Source: Aphelocoma coerulescens (taxonomy: Eukaryota; Chordata; Aves; Passeriformes; Corvidae). From it: a stretch of 64,000 nucleotides of DNA. Under the pieces are notes generated by a model. It had not been told where the DNA came from and searched no databases. It saw only the letters and a list, made by a program, of their open reading frames with translations. Both the position numbers and the translations under genes were made by a program. This document shows positions 37,691 to 46,291 of the stretch, piece after piece. Location of the stretch: contig NC_091015.1 of the NCBI RefSeq assembly GCF_041296385.1, forward strand, positions 91,434,004-91,498,003. Direction: 5' to 3'. Each line of letters begins with the position of its first letter. Position 1 is the first letter of the stretch.

Positions 37691-37756
37691 GACTGATTTG
37701 TGAGTAAACTCTGGATTTCTCTTCTTGGTTTTGTTTTGCTATTCCGTCTCTAAACT

Positions 37757-38070
37757 ATGGAGGAACCGTGGAAAGACTCTTGGCTCTCAGAGCCGCATAT
37801 GGACATTTATCTTAAACTTGAAAAGATTCTTGAACAACGATTTGTAACTTTTAGCTTAATTCAAGCTCAAAAGGAACTGAAACATTTCCTGGCATGGTTG
37901 TTTAAGAACTTTTTCTATGTTTCTTGGGATTTGATTCTTACCAAAGACTTTTGGAATACCGTTTAGACACAGTTAATTTCTGAGTCAAAATGGAAGCCGA
38001 TGGAAGAATATTTTTGTGAGCATTATTTAATTACTGAGACTGTTGAACAATGTCAGCTGTGTCCTTGAGA
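37757..38070 (+). pseudogene. Broken gag-like leader ORF
   Basis: Sixty-nine codons open from ATG at 37757 to TAG at 37964-37966. The same frame continues past that stop with codons of similar character to a TGA near 38070. Position just after the 5' LTR and leader, an acidic N-terminus beginning MEEPW, and an alpha-helical, Trp/Phe-rich character resemble the start of a retroviral Gag matrix region. I cannot match it to a named family. Its frame differs from that of the cold-shock ORF that overlaps its end, so if the two were once one fusion protein an indel has since intervened. Confidence 0.45.
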
Positions 38071-38843
38071 AGTTAAAACTGCTTCAGGGACCGTGCGACA
38101 CAGGCCACGTGCACCAAGCGCTCTCCGAGCAGCAGCGAGGCAGTTCCCGCGCATGGGTGGAGCAACGCGAGCTGCAGTGTCAACAGCAGAGCGAGGCACA
38201 GCAGGAGCAGGGTCACCCGGCGGTGCCCGCCTGGCCCTGCACAGTGCGTGGTGGAGCGAGCTCCGCGAGAGGAGCAGTGTGTGGGCGGTGGCTGGCGGGG
38301 GTGGAGCGGAGCAGTGCCCAGCTAAAATGCATGCTGGAGCAGGGGGCGGGGGGGTCGTCACTCAGGGGCCTGGCCAAGACATGGGAGGGGCTCCAGGCAG
38401 CGGAAGTGCAGCTGAGAGCAGAGGCGGTGGCGCGCAGGGAGCTGAACGGCGCAGCCTGGCCCACGTGGCCCCGAATGCAACCCCTGGAAGAGTGCGCAGG
38501 CACCGGCAGCTCCGACAATTCCAACATGGGAGTGAGCAAAAGCGAAAGACAAAGCAAAAACACAGGGAGACAGAAAACAGCAGCCACTCGGAAAAAGGAA
38601 AAAATCACCATAGCTAAGGTTTTAGGAATAGTAAAATGGTATAATGTTAAACAAAACTATGGTTTTATAACAAGATCTGACAACCAAGAAGACATATTCA
38701 TTCATAGAACTGCTATTAAAAAGAATAACCCTGAAAAATACATCCCAAGTTTAGGAGATGGAGAAGTAGTAGAGTACAAAATTGTGCAAGGTAGAAAGGG
38801 TTACAAGCATCAGAGGTCACTGGGCCTGATGGTGTTTTTGTGA
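38043..38843 (+). CDS. Chimeric ORF ending in a Y-box (YBX-type) cold-shock domain
   Basis: A 266-codon frame. Residues 1 to about 160 are GC-rich coded and rich in Gln, Ala, Glu and Arg, with a predicted helical, possibly coiled-coil stretch around 114-136. Residues 162-188 are basic (Ser/Lys/Arg/Gln). Residues about 191-253 form a cold-shock domain matching vertebrate Y-box proteins at about 40 of 63 positions by eye. Kept are the KW of the first strand (KWYN), the YGFI RNP1-like core, the F and H of the RNP2-like DIFIH, and the AIKKNNP and GDGE motifs, that is the aromatic and His side chains that stack on RNA bases. The domain is uninterrupted although host YBX genes split it among several exons, so it came from a spliced mRNA. 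After residue 253 the frame leaves the family and stops. It may have acted as an RNA-binding Gag fusion; expression now is unknown. The start codon is simply the first ATG of the frame and is unsupported. Confidence 0.85.
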   Translation: MNNVSCVLEKLKLLQGPCDTGHVHQALSEQQRGSSRAWVEQRELQCQQQSEAQQEQGHPAVPAWPCTVRGGASSARGAVCGRWLAGVERSSAQLKCMLEQGAGGSSLRGLAKTWEGLQAAEVQLRAEAVARRELNGAAWPTWPRMQPLEECAGTGSSDNSNMGVSKSERQSKNTGRQKTAATRKKEKITIAKVLGIVKWYNVKQNYGFITRSDNQEDIFIHRTAIKKNNPEKYIPSLGDGEVVEYKIVQGRKGYKHQRSLGLMVFL

Positions 38844-39088
38844 AAGGCAGTATATATGCTAAAAATCGTAGTCATGTTAGACAATATCCGCATTATAAAC
38901 AGTCCCTACAGTCTTCCTTTCCTAATCCCACCTTTCCCTTTTACCCTATATCCTATTACCCCCAGTGTATTCCCAATCCCTTTTTCACCCATGGTTTCCC
39001 TCACAAAACCATGCCTTTGCCAATTGTTTCCCCAAAAATCCCTTTCCAATGCCGAGTGGGGGATGAAGAGGGGGAGGGAAGAAATTAA
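38802..39088 (+). pseudogene. Continuation of the Y-box homology in the -1 frame
   Basis: Reading one base back from position about 38800, the family resemblance resumes at once: VTGPDGV, then a VKGS-x-YA-x-NR stretch closest to YBX2/YBX3, then Arg/Tyr/Pro-rich sequence to a TAA at 39086-39088. The spacing between the last domain residues in the first frame and this segment equals that in Y-box proteins, so exactly one base is missing (or one base of slippage would restore it). Beyond about 38895 the sequence is Pro/Phe/Tyr-rich and no longer alignable with confidence. Confidence 0.8.
39064..39084 (+). other. Purine-rich tract, possible relic polypurine tract
   Basis: Twenty-one consecutive purines ending the internal coding region. 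A plus-strand primer tract should adjoin the 3' LTR, but the recognisable LTR homology starts only about 240 bases later, so either the 3' LTR is longer than its homology to the 5' LTR shows, or this tract is coincidental. Confidence 0.3.
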
Positions 39089-39321
39089 CTATTTTTGTTT
39101 AGCGTTCTGGAAGGTACAAATGGAAGAAACTCTCTCCTGCCTCAGTTTCCCCACAAAGCACTCTCAGAGAGTCCTGTCTCCCTTCTGTCAGCCTTAAGAT
39201 GTTCCAGAGAATCTGTTTGCACATTTAAAGACTCAGGAGGGTGGCTTGTTTTGTTTTGAAACTGTTCTTGTTATGTTTATCCAGTTGTTTTCAATGTTAA
39301 GTTTTAAATCTCTTTTTGTTA

Positions 39322-39614
39322 AAAATAAACGGGGTCGCTTCTCCCCCTGCCATGTAGCCCTGGGAGAGGGGCCCTGGGGGGAGACACGGGGTTTCCCTGC
39401 CCCTGGTCAGCCTCGTTCCCCATTGGTTGTTTTGTGTTCCCCTGCGTGGGCAAGGACCCTCGGGTCCCGTGATTGAGCAGTTCCTGGGCAGAGCCCGGCC
39501 ATGGGCTGGAGAAATAAACATCTCTGAAACATCTAGCAAGAATCGGTCCATAGATATTTCTTTTTCACGGGCCTCGTTGTCTGATACACGTGTTGCAGTA
39601 TCCCCACTGTAACA
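39322..39614 (+). mobile_element. 3' LTR of the Y-box-carrying element
   Basis: Homology to the 5' LTR starts near 'ggggtcgcttctccccctgc' (39332). A TGTT at about 39318-39321 could be the original terminus with a short AT-rich insertion after it. It shares the inverted CCAAT box (ATTGG at 39422-39426) and AATAAA (39513-39518). The U5 after 'caagaat' differs completely from that of the 5' LTR and ends TGTAACA, directly before the right-hand duplication. Confidence 0.75.
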
Positions 39615-39620
39615 CAGCAC
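39615..39620. repeat. Right target-site duplication (cagcac)
   Basis: Exact match of the left duplication, directly after the TAACA terminus. Confidence 0.85.
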
Positions 39621-41870
39621 ATTGTCCACGTCACTGCTTCAGAGGAACATGTAGAAACTTCACAGACAATTATTATGCAATAAGCTTTCCTAGGAAAGAA
39701 CATTCTTAGGGGATCTACTGCTTTTTAATTCTGCTAAAGGCATAAGGAAAATACGGCTAGAAAATTTTGTGGAGCCTCTTGCAGTGAGTTATACAGATTA
39801 TTTCTGTACAAAAAGGCTGTTCAGCAATGCCAACTGATATTAAACACTTTTTTTTACTATCATCCAGTGTCTCAGATGACAAATTCTTCTTAATGTGTGA
39901 ACTTTTAGAAAGCTGGACTTCTTGAAATGAGAGTATTTTTCCTTTAAGCTACATGAAAATGTCACTTCCCTCCTCTCAGCTGGACAGCTGCAATGTAAGG
40001 TGGAAATCAAATCAGGGCCTTAAAAACAATTCTGTATCTACAAGATTCCCAAAAACTGAAATACATGGCAAGTACCTTGATGACAGGCAATATGAAAGAG
40101 AGGAGGTCTTTGACAGAAAATATTATCTGAAAAAGGTAAAACTTTTTAAAAGGCAGACTAAATTTGAAATGCAAGTGAGATGCAATAGGTTGTTTTCTAA
40201 TAAATAAGAGGGGTCTTTTTTAAACAGCCTACTAGAAAATTATAATATTTATTTTATTAATAGAGTTTTAAATGAGATTCCTAAACAATCTCTGTGACTC
40301 ACTCTTTGGGAAAAAATAACACATACAAAGGTCAATGGCAAAGTTCAACTCACTTTAATAGGTTAAGAATTAAGTTCATTCAGAGCTGACATTTCTCTGA
40401 CAGTATCCTCTGTCTTGGAATATTTCTATGAAATAAGGCTAAGGTATTATTACAAATTTTTAGTATATGAAAAAGCCCAAATCGTAATAAATCTTCAAAA
40501 TCTTCAACATCCTAATCATTCAATAATAGAATATTTTTTTTCTAACACAACTTCATTTTGATTGCTAAACCTGAAAATGATCTGCATTGTCTGTTAGCAC
40601 CTTAAGAAAGACATCTTTTTCAACCTAACTTTCCAGCTCTTCAACCTATCTCCAAGAAATTGCACCGTACTGCAGTCTGAGTTGCATCATAATCAATCAA
40701 AAATAAGCCCCTGCTGCAATAGTACACCAAAATTTTGTGTGTGGTTTTATTACAACAAAGAAAGTTCTATTTTAGCTATTACTGAATGCAAGTATTTTGT
40801 ACAACTTTCCAGTGCTCACTTCATAGTAATCATGCTATGTGAGAATACCAGTACATCATACTACTTACTGAAAACTTTTGGAAAACCCAGCTGGTCAATC
40901 AGAGAAAAATGCCATCAGTCTTTCAGCATGATTTTTACTTTTTTAATTAAAGCCAGAATCTCCAAATTAGAATATGATAAGAAGCCATCCAGAATGTACA
41001 GGAAGAAAAAAATTAATTGTTTTTGAATGCTATTTTCTCTATGATTTTTCTTTCTAGGCATGTTTTTAGAGATTGTTTTCTCTGCACATTCCCAAGAGAA
41101 GCAAAGCCCTTCCTACCACTATGAAACTGATTCAACCATAAATCTAGAAACAGATTCCTTCAATTTTTTTTACCTTTTTTTCTTTTCATTACCTTGTAGA
41201 AAAAGGAAATCTGCTACCCCATTTGGTACCTGGATATTCCTCTCTATGTAGTGATGAAGCCTTGCCATGATCAAGATGAGCAATGGTCCATACCTAAAAA
41301 ATCACAACTGACCTCTCAGCCACACTGTCAAAGACCATGCAAAGAGGAAATTTCAAGTGGCATTCATCTGCTGTGTATTTGTCACTCCAGCTGATGCAGG
41401 TATCATGACAGATACATTTTTTCACCTCTGACTTACATTTCAGTTCAGCTCTGAAGTACACAACTGCCTTAACTTAAAAGCATACATAAATTTGTCCTTA
41501 TAAGCTGAAAAATGTGGAAGGATGGACAAGAGCATCAGACTGACAGCTGTTTATAATGGAATTAAAGTCTTGAAGTTCACCATTCTTCAAGTGAAACATT
41601 AATTCATCCATTTCCTCCCCCTGCATTTTTTTTTAACCTATATAGGGAGAATTTAAAGAGTGAGCTGTTACTAAAATCATGAAATATGCTACCATGATCA
41701 TATAAAATAAGAGAAATACTCTTTGTCATGTCATTTTCTGACTGAAGTCTCTGCTTAGCTCTTGTTGGGATGACAAGGTACTGCTGCTTTTGCTGGTTCT
41801 GCAGCTGAGAATTGCTATCACCATCTGAGTTGTGTTACTGCGAACTATGATTAATTCAAGTCATTTTCCA
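39621..41870. other. AT-rich DNA, no gene recognised
   Basis: Frames at 39953-40207 (84 codons) and 40682-41026 (114 codons) have no recognisable motif. No transposon seen. Confidence 0.5.
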
Positions 41871-41872
41871 CT

Positions 41873-42097
41873 GGTTAGAAAGCTTTTTTTACTCCACAGA
41901 GAGTGTCCATCCCCTTAAACAGGCTGCCTAAGGAAGTGGCTGAGTCATCATCCCTGGAGTTATTTAAAAGACATGCAGATGTGGCACTGGGGACATGGTT
42001 CAGTGTTGGGCTTGGAAGTGCTGGGTTAATGGTTGGGCTCAATGATCTTAAGAGGCCTTTTTCAACCTAGATGACTCTATGATTCTGTAATTCTATA
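41873..42097 (+). mobile_element. CR1 LINE 3' end fragment
   Basis: CR1 3' UTR in sense orientation. 'gttagaaagctttttttactcc' is followed by 'caggctgcctaaggaagtggctgagtcatcatccctggag', 'atgtggcactggggacatggttcagt' and 'ggttgggctcaatgatctta', and it ends with CR1 octamers at 42075-42097. It is 5'-truncated with no coding potential. Confidence 0.93.
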
Positions 42098-42150
42098 AGG
42101 GTGCATAGGCAGAAGAAATAAATAAATGCTTCACTTTCTGTAACTGCGGT

Positions 42151-43014
42151 TTGGTGGCATCCTTTCTCCACTCACTTAAAGGATGGGGCCATCTGCAGCT
42201 CAGTACTGCTGGGGACAACACACTCTGGTTGTTGGCATGTCAGCTGTCTTCAACCCTGAAATCTCACAGTCATGACTGCAATAAACCAGACAGCTACAAG
42301 TTGGAGACCCCTGCAGGAATTGCCACATCCAGTACACTGAAAAAAAAGTTGCATCCTTTAAGAACTTGTGCAAGATGCTGCTTCAGTTTTCCCTTCAGGA
42401 CTCGGTTCCCTGGCAATGCTGAGCCCAGCCAGGCTCCACTCTCACATCCACCCACAGCTCACAGCATGCAACATGCCCAGCTCAGCGCAGTCATCTCAAT
42501 CAGTGGAATAGCTGAGCTGTCTATTGAAGAAAACCAAAAAATAAACAACAACAAACAAAAATCCAAAACCCAAACAGCAATAACAACCCAATCAACAAAT
42601 AAATCTGCTTTACTTCCAACTTTTCTCTTCTTGCTTGGAAAGCATATTAGACTACTACTTTGTCTCTTTGCCTCTTCCCTCCAGGTCTCTAACAGACCAC
42701 ATGCCTCTCTTATCACACTTACTGTTTACCTCTTAAAAGCACTCCTGCCAGTGTCATGCTGTTTCCTGAATTTTGTCCTTTATCTCAGGGCATGTAGTCT
42801 GCAGAGGCCAGGAGCTTGGAAAAAGCCATTAATTCTTTTCCTAATGGGAAGTGTCAAAGCTGCTGTACATACATCTTTTCACATACAATTTTGTAGTTGG
42901 AATTCAGCCCTGACTGCCTTCTCGACCCAAATTATTAGCACTGGGACTGATGAACTGCACAAACATATGCTGAGTTTGATGGAATATTCACACATTTTAG
43001 ATTCTACTTGCTAA
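42151..43014 (+). CDS. Unrecognised 287-codon open frame, probably chance
   Basis: The longest uninterrupted frame in the window, starting 54 bases after a CR1 tail. The predicted product has no domain I recognise. It includes a low-complexity Asn/Lys/Gln/Thr stretch (about residues 127-148, from an A/C-rich simple-sequence segment) and two hydrophobic stretches (about 152-176 and 186-213). There is no conserved-looking start context, paralogue or neighbour to support it. Such a length is uncommon for AT-rich DNA, so it is listed, but I think a spurious frame or a long non-coding RNA exon more likely than a protein gene. Confidence 0.12.
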   Translation: MVASFLHSLKGWGHLQLSTAGDNTLWLLACQLSSTLKSHSHDCNKPDSYKLETPAGIATSSTLKKKLHPLRTCARCCFSFPFRTRFPGNAEPSQAPLSHPPTAHSMQHAQLSAVISISGIAELSIEENQKINNNKQKSKTQTAITTQSTNKSALLPTFLFLLGKHIRLLLCLFASSLQVSNRPHASLITLTVYLLKALLPVSCCFLNFVLYLRACSLQRPGAWKKPLILFLMGSVKAAVHTSFHIQFCSWNSALTAFSTQIISTGTDELHKHMLSLMEYSHILDSTC

Positions 43015-43728
43015 AATAAAAGTCTCAGGGACAAGACAACAGCCTTTTCTAATAAAATTATTCAAATGATCAAAACAACACAACAACAGCCAAGGTACAA
43101 CCACCAATTTTCCAGACCCTGGCCACATTTCTGATCTTGGTCAAAGTGACTGTAGCACTGAGGGGAGATCCAGTACAGCCTTGCCAATGTGAGGAGCCCC
43201 AGGATAGTAACCTTTACCAGTAGTCATGCTGGAAGAGGTTTGTGCTGATTGTGGGCACATTACCGCCACAAGTGTGGCAAATGCAGAAGGTTCTGCAAAA
43301 GGATCACGGGACAAACACCTTCCACAGAAGATGTCTGTCCCAAATTCCTTCTTGTTTCAAGAACAGCTACACTAGAAAAATCCTACCCTTCCACTCAGTT
43401 CTTGCATAGGCTCTTGGCAATAGACTTCATCCCAATAGATGAACTCCAGTCTCCTGTAAAAGTTTCTCCTCCTTTCCAGCCCACAGGATGTTACAAAAGT
43501 TCAGATTTTTTAGTCTGAAAGTGGATGATGCTCGGGACTTTTCTTGGAGTATATTTGGGATGAGACATAAAAGAGGTTTGCTCTTCCTGAGCAGTAGCTG
43601 GAAACAGAAGAGTGCATGTACTCCCTTATCGGCCTTTACCTCGGCTCGTGTTGCAAAACCAAAGCTCACAGTCTATGTATGAAGAGGTTTGGATTGCACT
43701 CTTTATCTTGCATATTCGCGTCCCAGTG
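43015..43728. other. Unique DNA, no gene recognised
   Basis: An 89-codon frame (43249-43518) starts with a Cys/His/Arg-rich segment, but the spacing fits no zinc-finger class I know. Antisense and overlapping frames are open over the same stretch. Confidence 0.45.
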
Positions 43729-43814
43729 AATCATAAAATTGTTTAGGTTGGAAAAAAAGTTGAGATCATTAAGTTCAACCATTAACCCTGAACTGCAAAG
43801 TCCACCACTAAACA
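43729..43814 (-). mobile_element. CR1 LINE 3' terminus, antisense
   Basis: Plus-strand 'aatcataaaattgtttaggttgg ... agatcattaagttcaacc ... ctgaactgcaaagtccaccactaaac' is the reverse complement of the last ~85 bases of a CR1 3' UTR. Confidence 0.9.
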
Positions 43815-44157
43815 TTTATTTTTAGTATATATATAGTGTGAATGTGTGATGGCTTCCTCTTCATAAAAAAATGATTGTGTGAGAGTTTGATGCTATGTCA
43901 AATGCTATGCTTTAAGCAAAAGAGTTGATGTTGTGTTATCACTACATAACAGAGTCATTTATTGGGAGTACATCTATTTGCTGAAGAGCAGCTGCTTGTA
44001 TTTTGCCAGTGTAGCACTGACAAAGTTGTTTCCTTTCTGAAGGCTTGTCTCTCATCATTCTGAGTAGTTTATATTAGTAATTGAGAAGATTTTCTGTATT
44101 TGCTAGATTTTTCTCAGTCTCCAGCTCAGCAGCTAATTCTGGTGCCTCTCCAGAGAG

Positions 44158-44285
44158 CCACAGAATAGAGTCCTGGGTGAGCTTGGGTTGCCTGGGACAT
44201 CTGGATGTCATCTGGTCCCTCTCATCACTCAAAGGACACCTTAGATCGAGTACCCAAGGGCATTTGAGGGCTGTGACCTGCCTAG
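44158..44285 (-). mobile_element. CR1 LINE 3' end fragment, antisense
   Basis: Starts 'ccacagaatagagtcctgg' and continues 'gggacatctggatgtcatctggtccctctcatcactcaaag', then 'caccttagatcgagtacccaagggcatttgag', matching the reverse complement of a CR1 3' UTR. It has many substitutions and is older than the others. Confidence 0.65.
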
Positions 44286-45325
44286 TTTGGCATTCTTCTG
44301 AAATGAAGAGTCCAGCAGTCAGACTTACCGATGGGTGAGAAAGTCTCATCACAAATAGTAGGTCAGAACTTTTCTGTAATACTTTTTCAGAATTTTCTCT
44401 GAAATGTTCTGTGCAGGAAGTCTGAATAATTAGTGGGGTTACATCCCTTTAGACAGCTACTCATTTTTTCTGCACATGAGGAGAGGAAATAATTCTAAAT
44501 AATTCTATATACATATCAGATACTTTATATGCACTCATATATATACTATATTTATTAACATGAAAAATTGCTTTGAATTGACCTTTGATTTACATTAGTT
44601 TTTTTAATTGCAATTCTTTTAAAGTAGCTATTAGAAAAGGTCAGTTAGAATAAATAACAAGAAAACAAGCACAGCAATGAGAATATAAATTGTAATATTA
44701 GCTTTCAATTAATGTTTAAATTTTTTATAATATCTTTTTTTCTGATTATCAAAATAAGTACCAGTTGTAAGTTCAAGTTCTAGTGATAAATAATTGTACA
44801 TGAACACATAGAGATGTCTTTTAGGAAATAAAAAATCAAGCATAAAAAAATTTTATGAGTAACTAGGGGAAAAAACAACATTGGAAAACACAGAAAATAT
44901 ATACACGTTGTTAAATGTATGTATTTTTCATTTTATAAAGAACTTGAAATTCTGATTTTTTTAAATTAATAACAAAAGCATTTTTACACATAGTATTTAC
45001 TTTATGTATACTTTATGTATTATGTGCAATATATGTTCAAAATTATATGTGTATGTGATATACATGTGCCAATGAATAGTATGTATCATATATATGCTAT
45101 GGATATGATATAACATATCTGTTTGTACAAACATATCTTTTCTCTGTTTATGTCTAAATATGAGAGTCCTGTAAAGTAAAAGTTTTTAACTTTTAAAATT
45201 TAAAAATTAATCATATGATTAGCAAAATTCAAGAAATTATCATGCATTTTTGTTGATAAACCCTTGAACGAAATTTATTTCTGGTTAATTGGTGATACCT
45301 ATGAAATTGAAATGAAACTGTCTTC
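44286..45325. other. Very AT-rich DNA
   Basis: About a kilobase dominated by A/T with many short tatgta/tatatg motifs between about 44500 and 45130. No gene or transposon recognised. Confidence 0.55.
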
Positions 45326-45330
45326 CCAGT

Positions 45331-46286
45331 TGTCTTGGTTTGAAAGACAGGTGTCTGCTAAGGAAAGCAGGAGCCTCCCTTGGAATGGCAGATGCGACCC
45401 CCCTTCCCTCTGAGTTATTATAATTTTGAAATCAAGGGGCTTCTAGGCAAAGATGTGGGAAATAGGAATAACAGTTTTTTAGTATTATATATCTATATAT
45501 GCATAACAAGTCAAACAAACACCAATAACTATGGCAGTAACAGCAAACACAAACCCAGTCCCAGCCGTCTCGGCTGTCAGGCCCTTTCCCCTCGGGTGCA
45601 GTTCCGCTCGCAGCCGGCAGGGATCGCTGGCGGCTCCCGGTGAGCAGGGCAGGTGCGATGGCTCCCCCGCGGCTGCAGGGGGCGCTCCGGAGCAAGCTCG
45701 GGGAGCACGCGGCACTGGTGCCCTGGGATCCCGGGGAAGGGTGGAACAAAGGCTTCACAAACCACTGGGCAGCCGATCCCGGTGTCCAGCCGGACCCTCA
45801 GGAACAGGAAGCTGGAACAGCAGGCTGGAGCAGCAGGGACAAGCACAAATCCCGGGTGGCAGACGAGATGTATCCAAACTGCGGAGCTGCGGTGGGAACC
45901 CCCCGGAGGTCTGGGCAGGAAGGGCGAGCACGGCTACAACGTAGTGAAGGCTCAAATCAGCGGTGGGGGCAGGGCAGCCATCGCCCAGCTCCCAGCGGGG
46001 CAGGGAAGGTGGGCTTGGGATCCCAGGGTTTCTCTGGCAGAAAGGAAAAAAAAAAAGCAGCCAAAGAAAGCAGCCTCCCTCTCCATCCGGAAGACCGGGG
46101 ACCGACTGTCCACACACCCAGGTGAAACAAAAGAGTAGCCAGATGCACCCCTTCCTCAATGGCTAGGTCTTTTGTTTTTATTAACTACCCAGCAACTTGT
46201 CCCCCTAGCAACATGTATGGGGGAAATTCCTTGAACAGGAAAAAAAAAAAAAAAACCAAACCAGGAGAACTCCTAAAACCCCAACA
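45331..46286. mobile_element. Solo LTR (956 bp) with 5-bp target duplication, songbird-type
   Basis: Plus-strand ends are TGTCTTGGTTTG and ACCCCAACA, flanked by the exact 5-bp repeat ccagt (45326-45330 and 46287-46291), as for ERVL-type integration. The 'tgtcttggtttgaaagacaggtgtctgctaagg' terminus recalls a common oscine LTR. It has an AT-rich first 200 bp, then about 600 bp of GC-rich, CpG-dense sequence, then A-rich runs (46047-46058, 46240-46256). Orientation is unresolved: TATA-like words occur on the plus strand near 45485-45500, whereas an AATAAA on the minus strand lies at about 46177-46172. The many overlapping frames of up to 161 codons on both strands are open only because GC-rich DNA has few stops. 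Confidence 0.85.
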
Positions 46287-46291
46287 CCAGT

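Larger units (their letters stand above)
37427..39614 (+). mobile_element. Non-autonomous LTR retroelement carrying a captured Y-box cold-shock domain
   Basis: A 2188-bp element starting TGTTGGGATCC and ending CCACTGTAACA. It is flanked by the perfect 6-bp direct repeat cagcac (37421-37426 and 39615-39620), the duplication size of ERVK/alpharetrovirus-like integrases. Two related LTR regions bracket an internal part that has a short gag-like frame (37757-37966), a GC-rich coding segment and a cold-shock domain of the Y-box protein family, but no protease, polymerase or envelope. It therefore depended on proteins from another element. The shared LTR portion is about 90% identical by eye, while the U5 ends do not match each other. 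The internal GC-rich block (about 38090-38540) stands out sharply from the flanks. A GTGAGT splice-donor-like site lies at 37700-37705. Confidence 0.85.

Noticed and set aside
43249..43518. Cys/His-rich start of an 89-codon frame as a zinc finger
   Set aside because: Cys and His spacing does not fit a known finger class, and frames on the opposite strand and in another register are equally open.
45531..46166. Several overlapping 130-161-codon frames on both strands
   Set aside because: All lie inside the GC-rich part of the solo LTR at 45331-46286, where stop codons are rare by composition. None matches a protein family.
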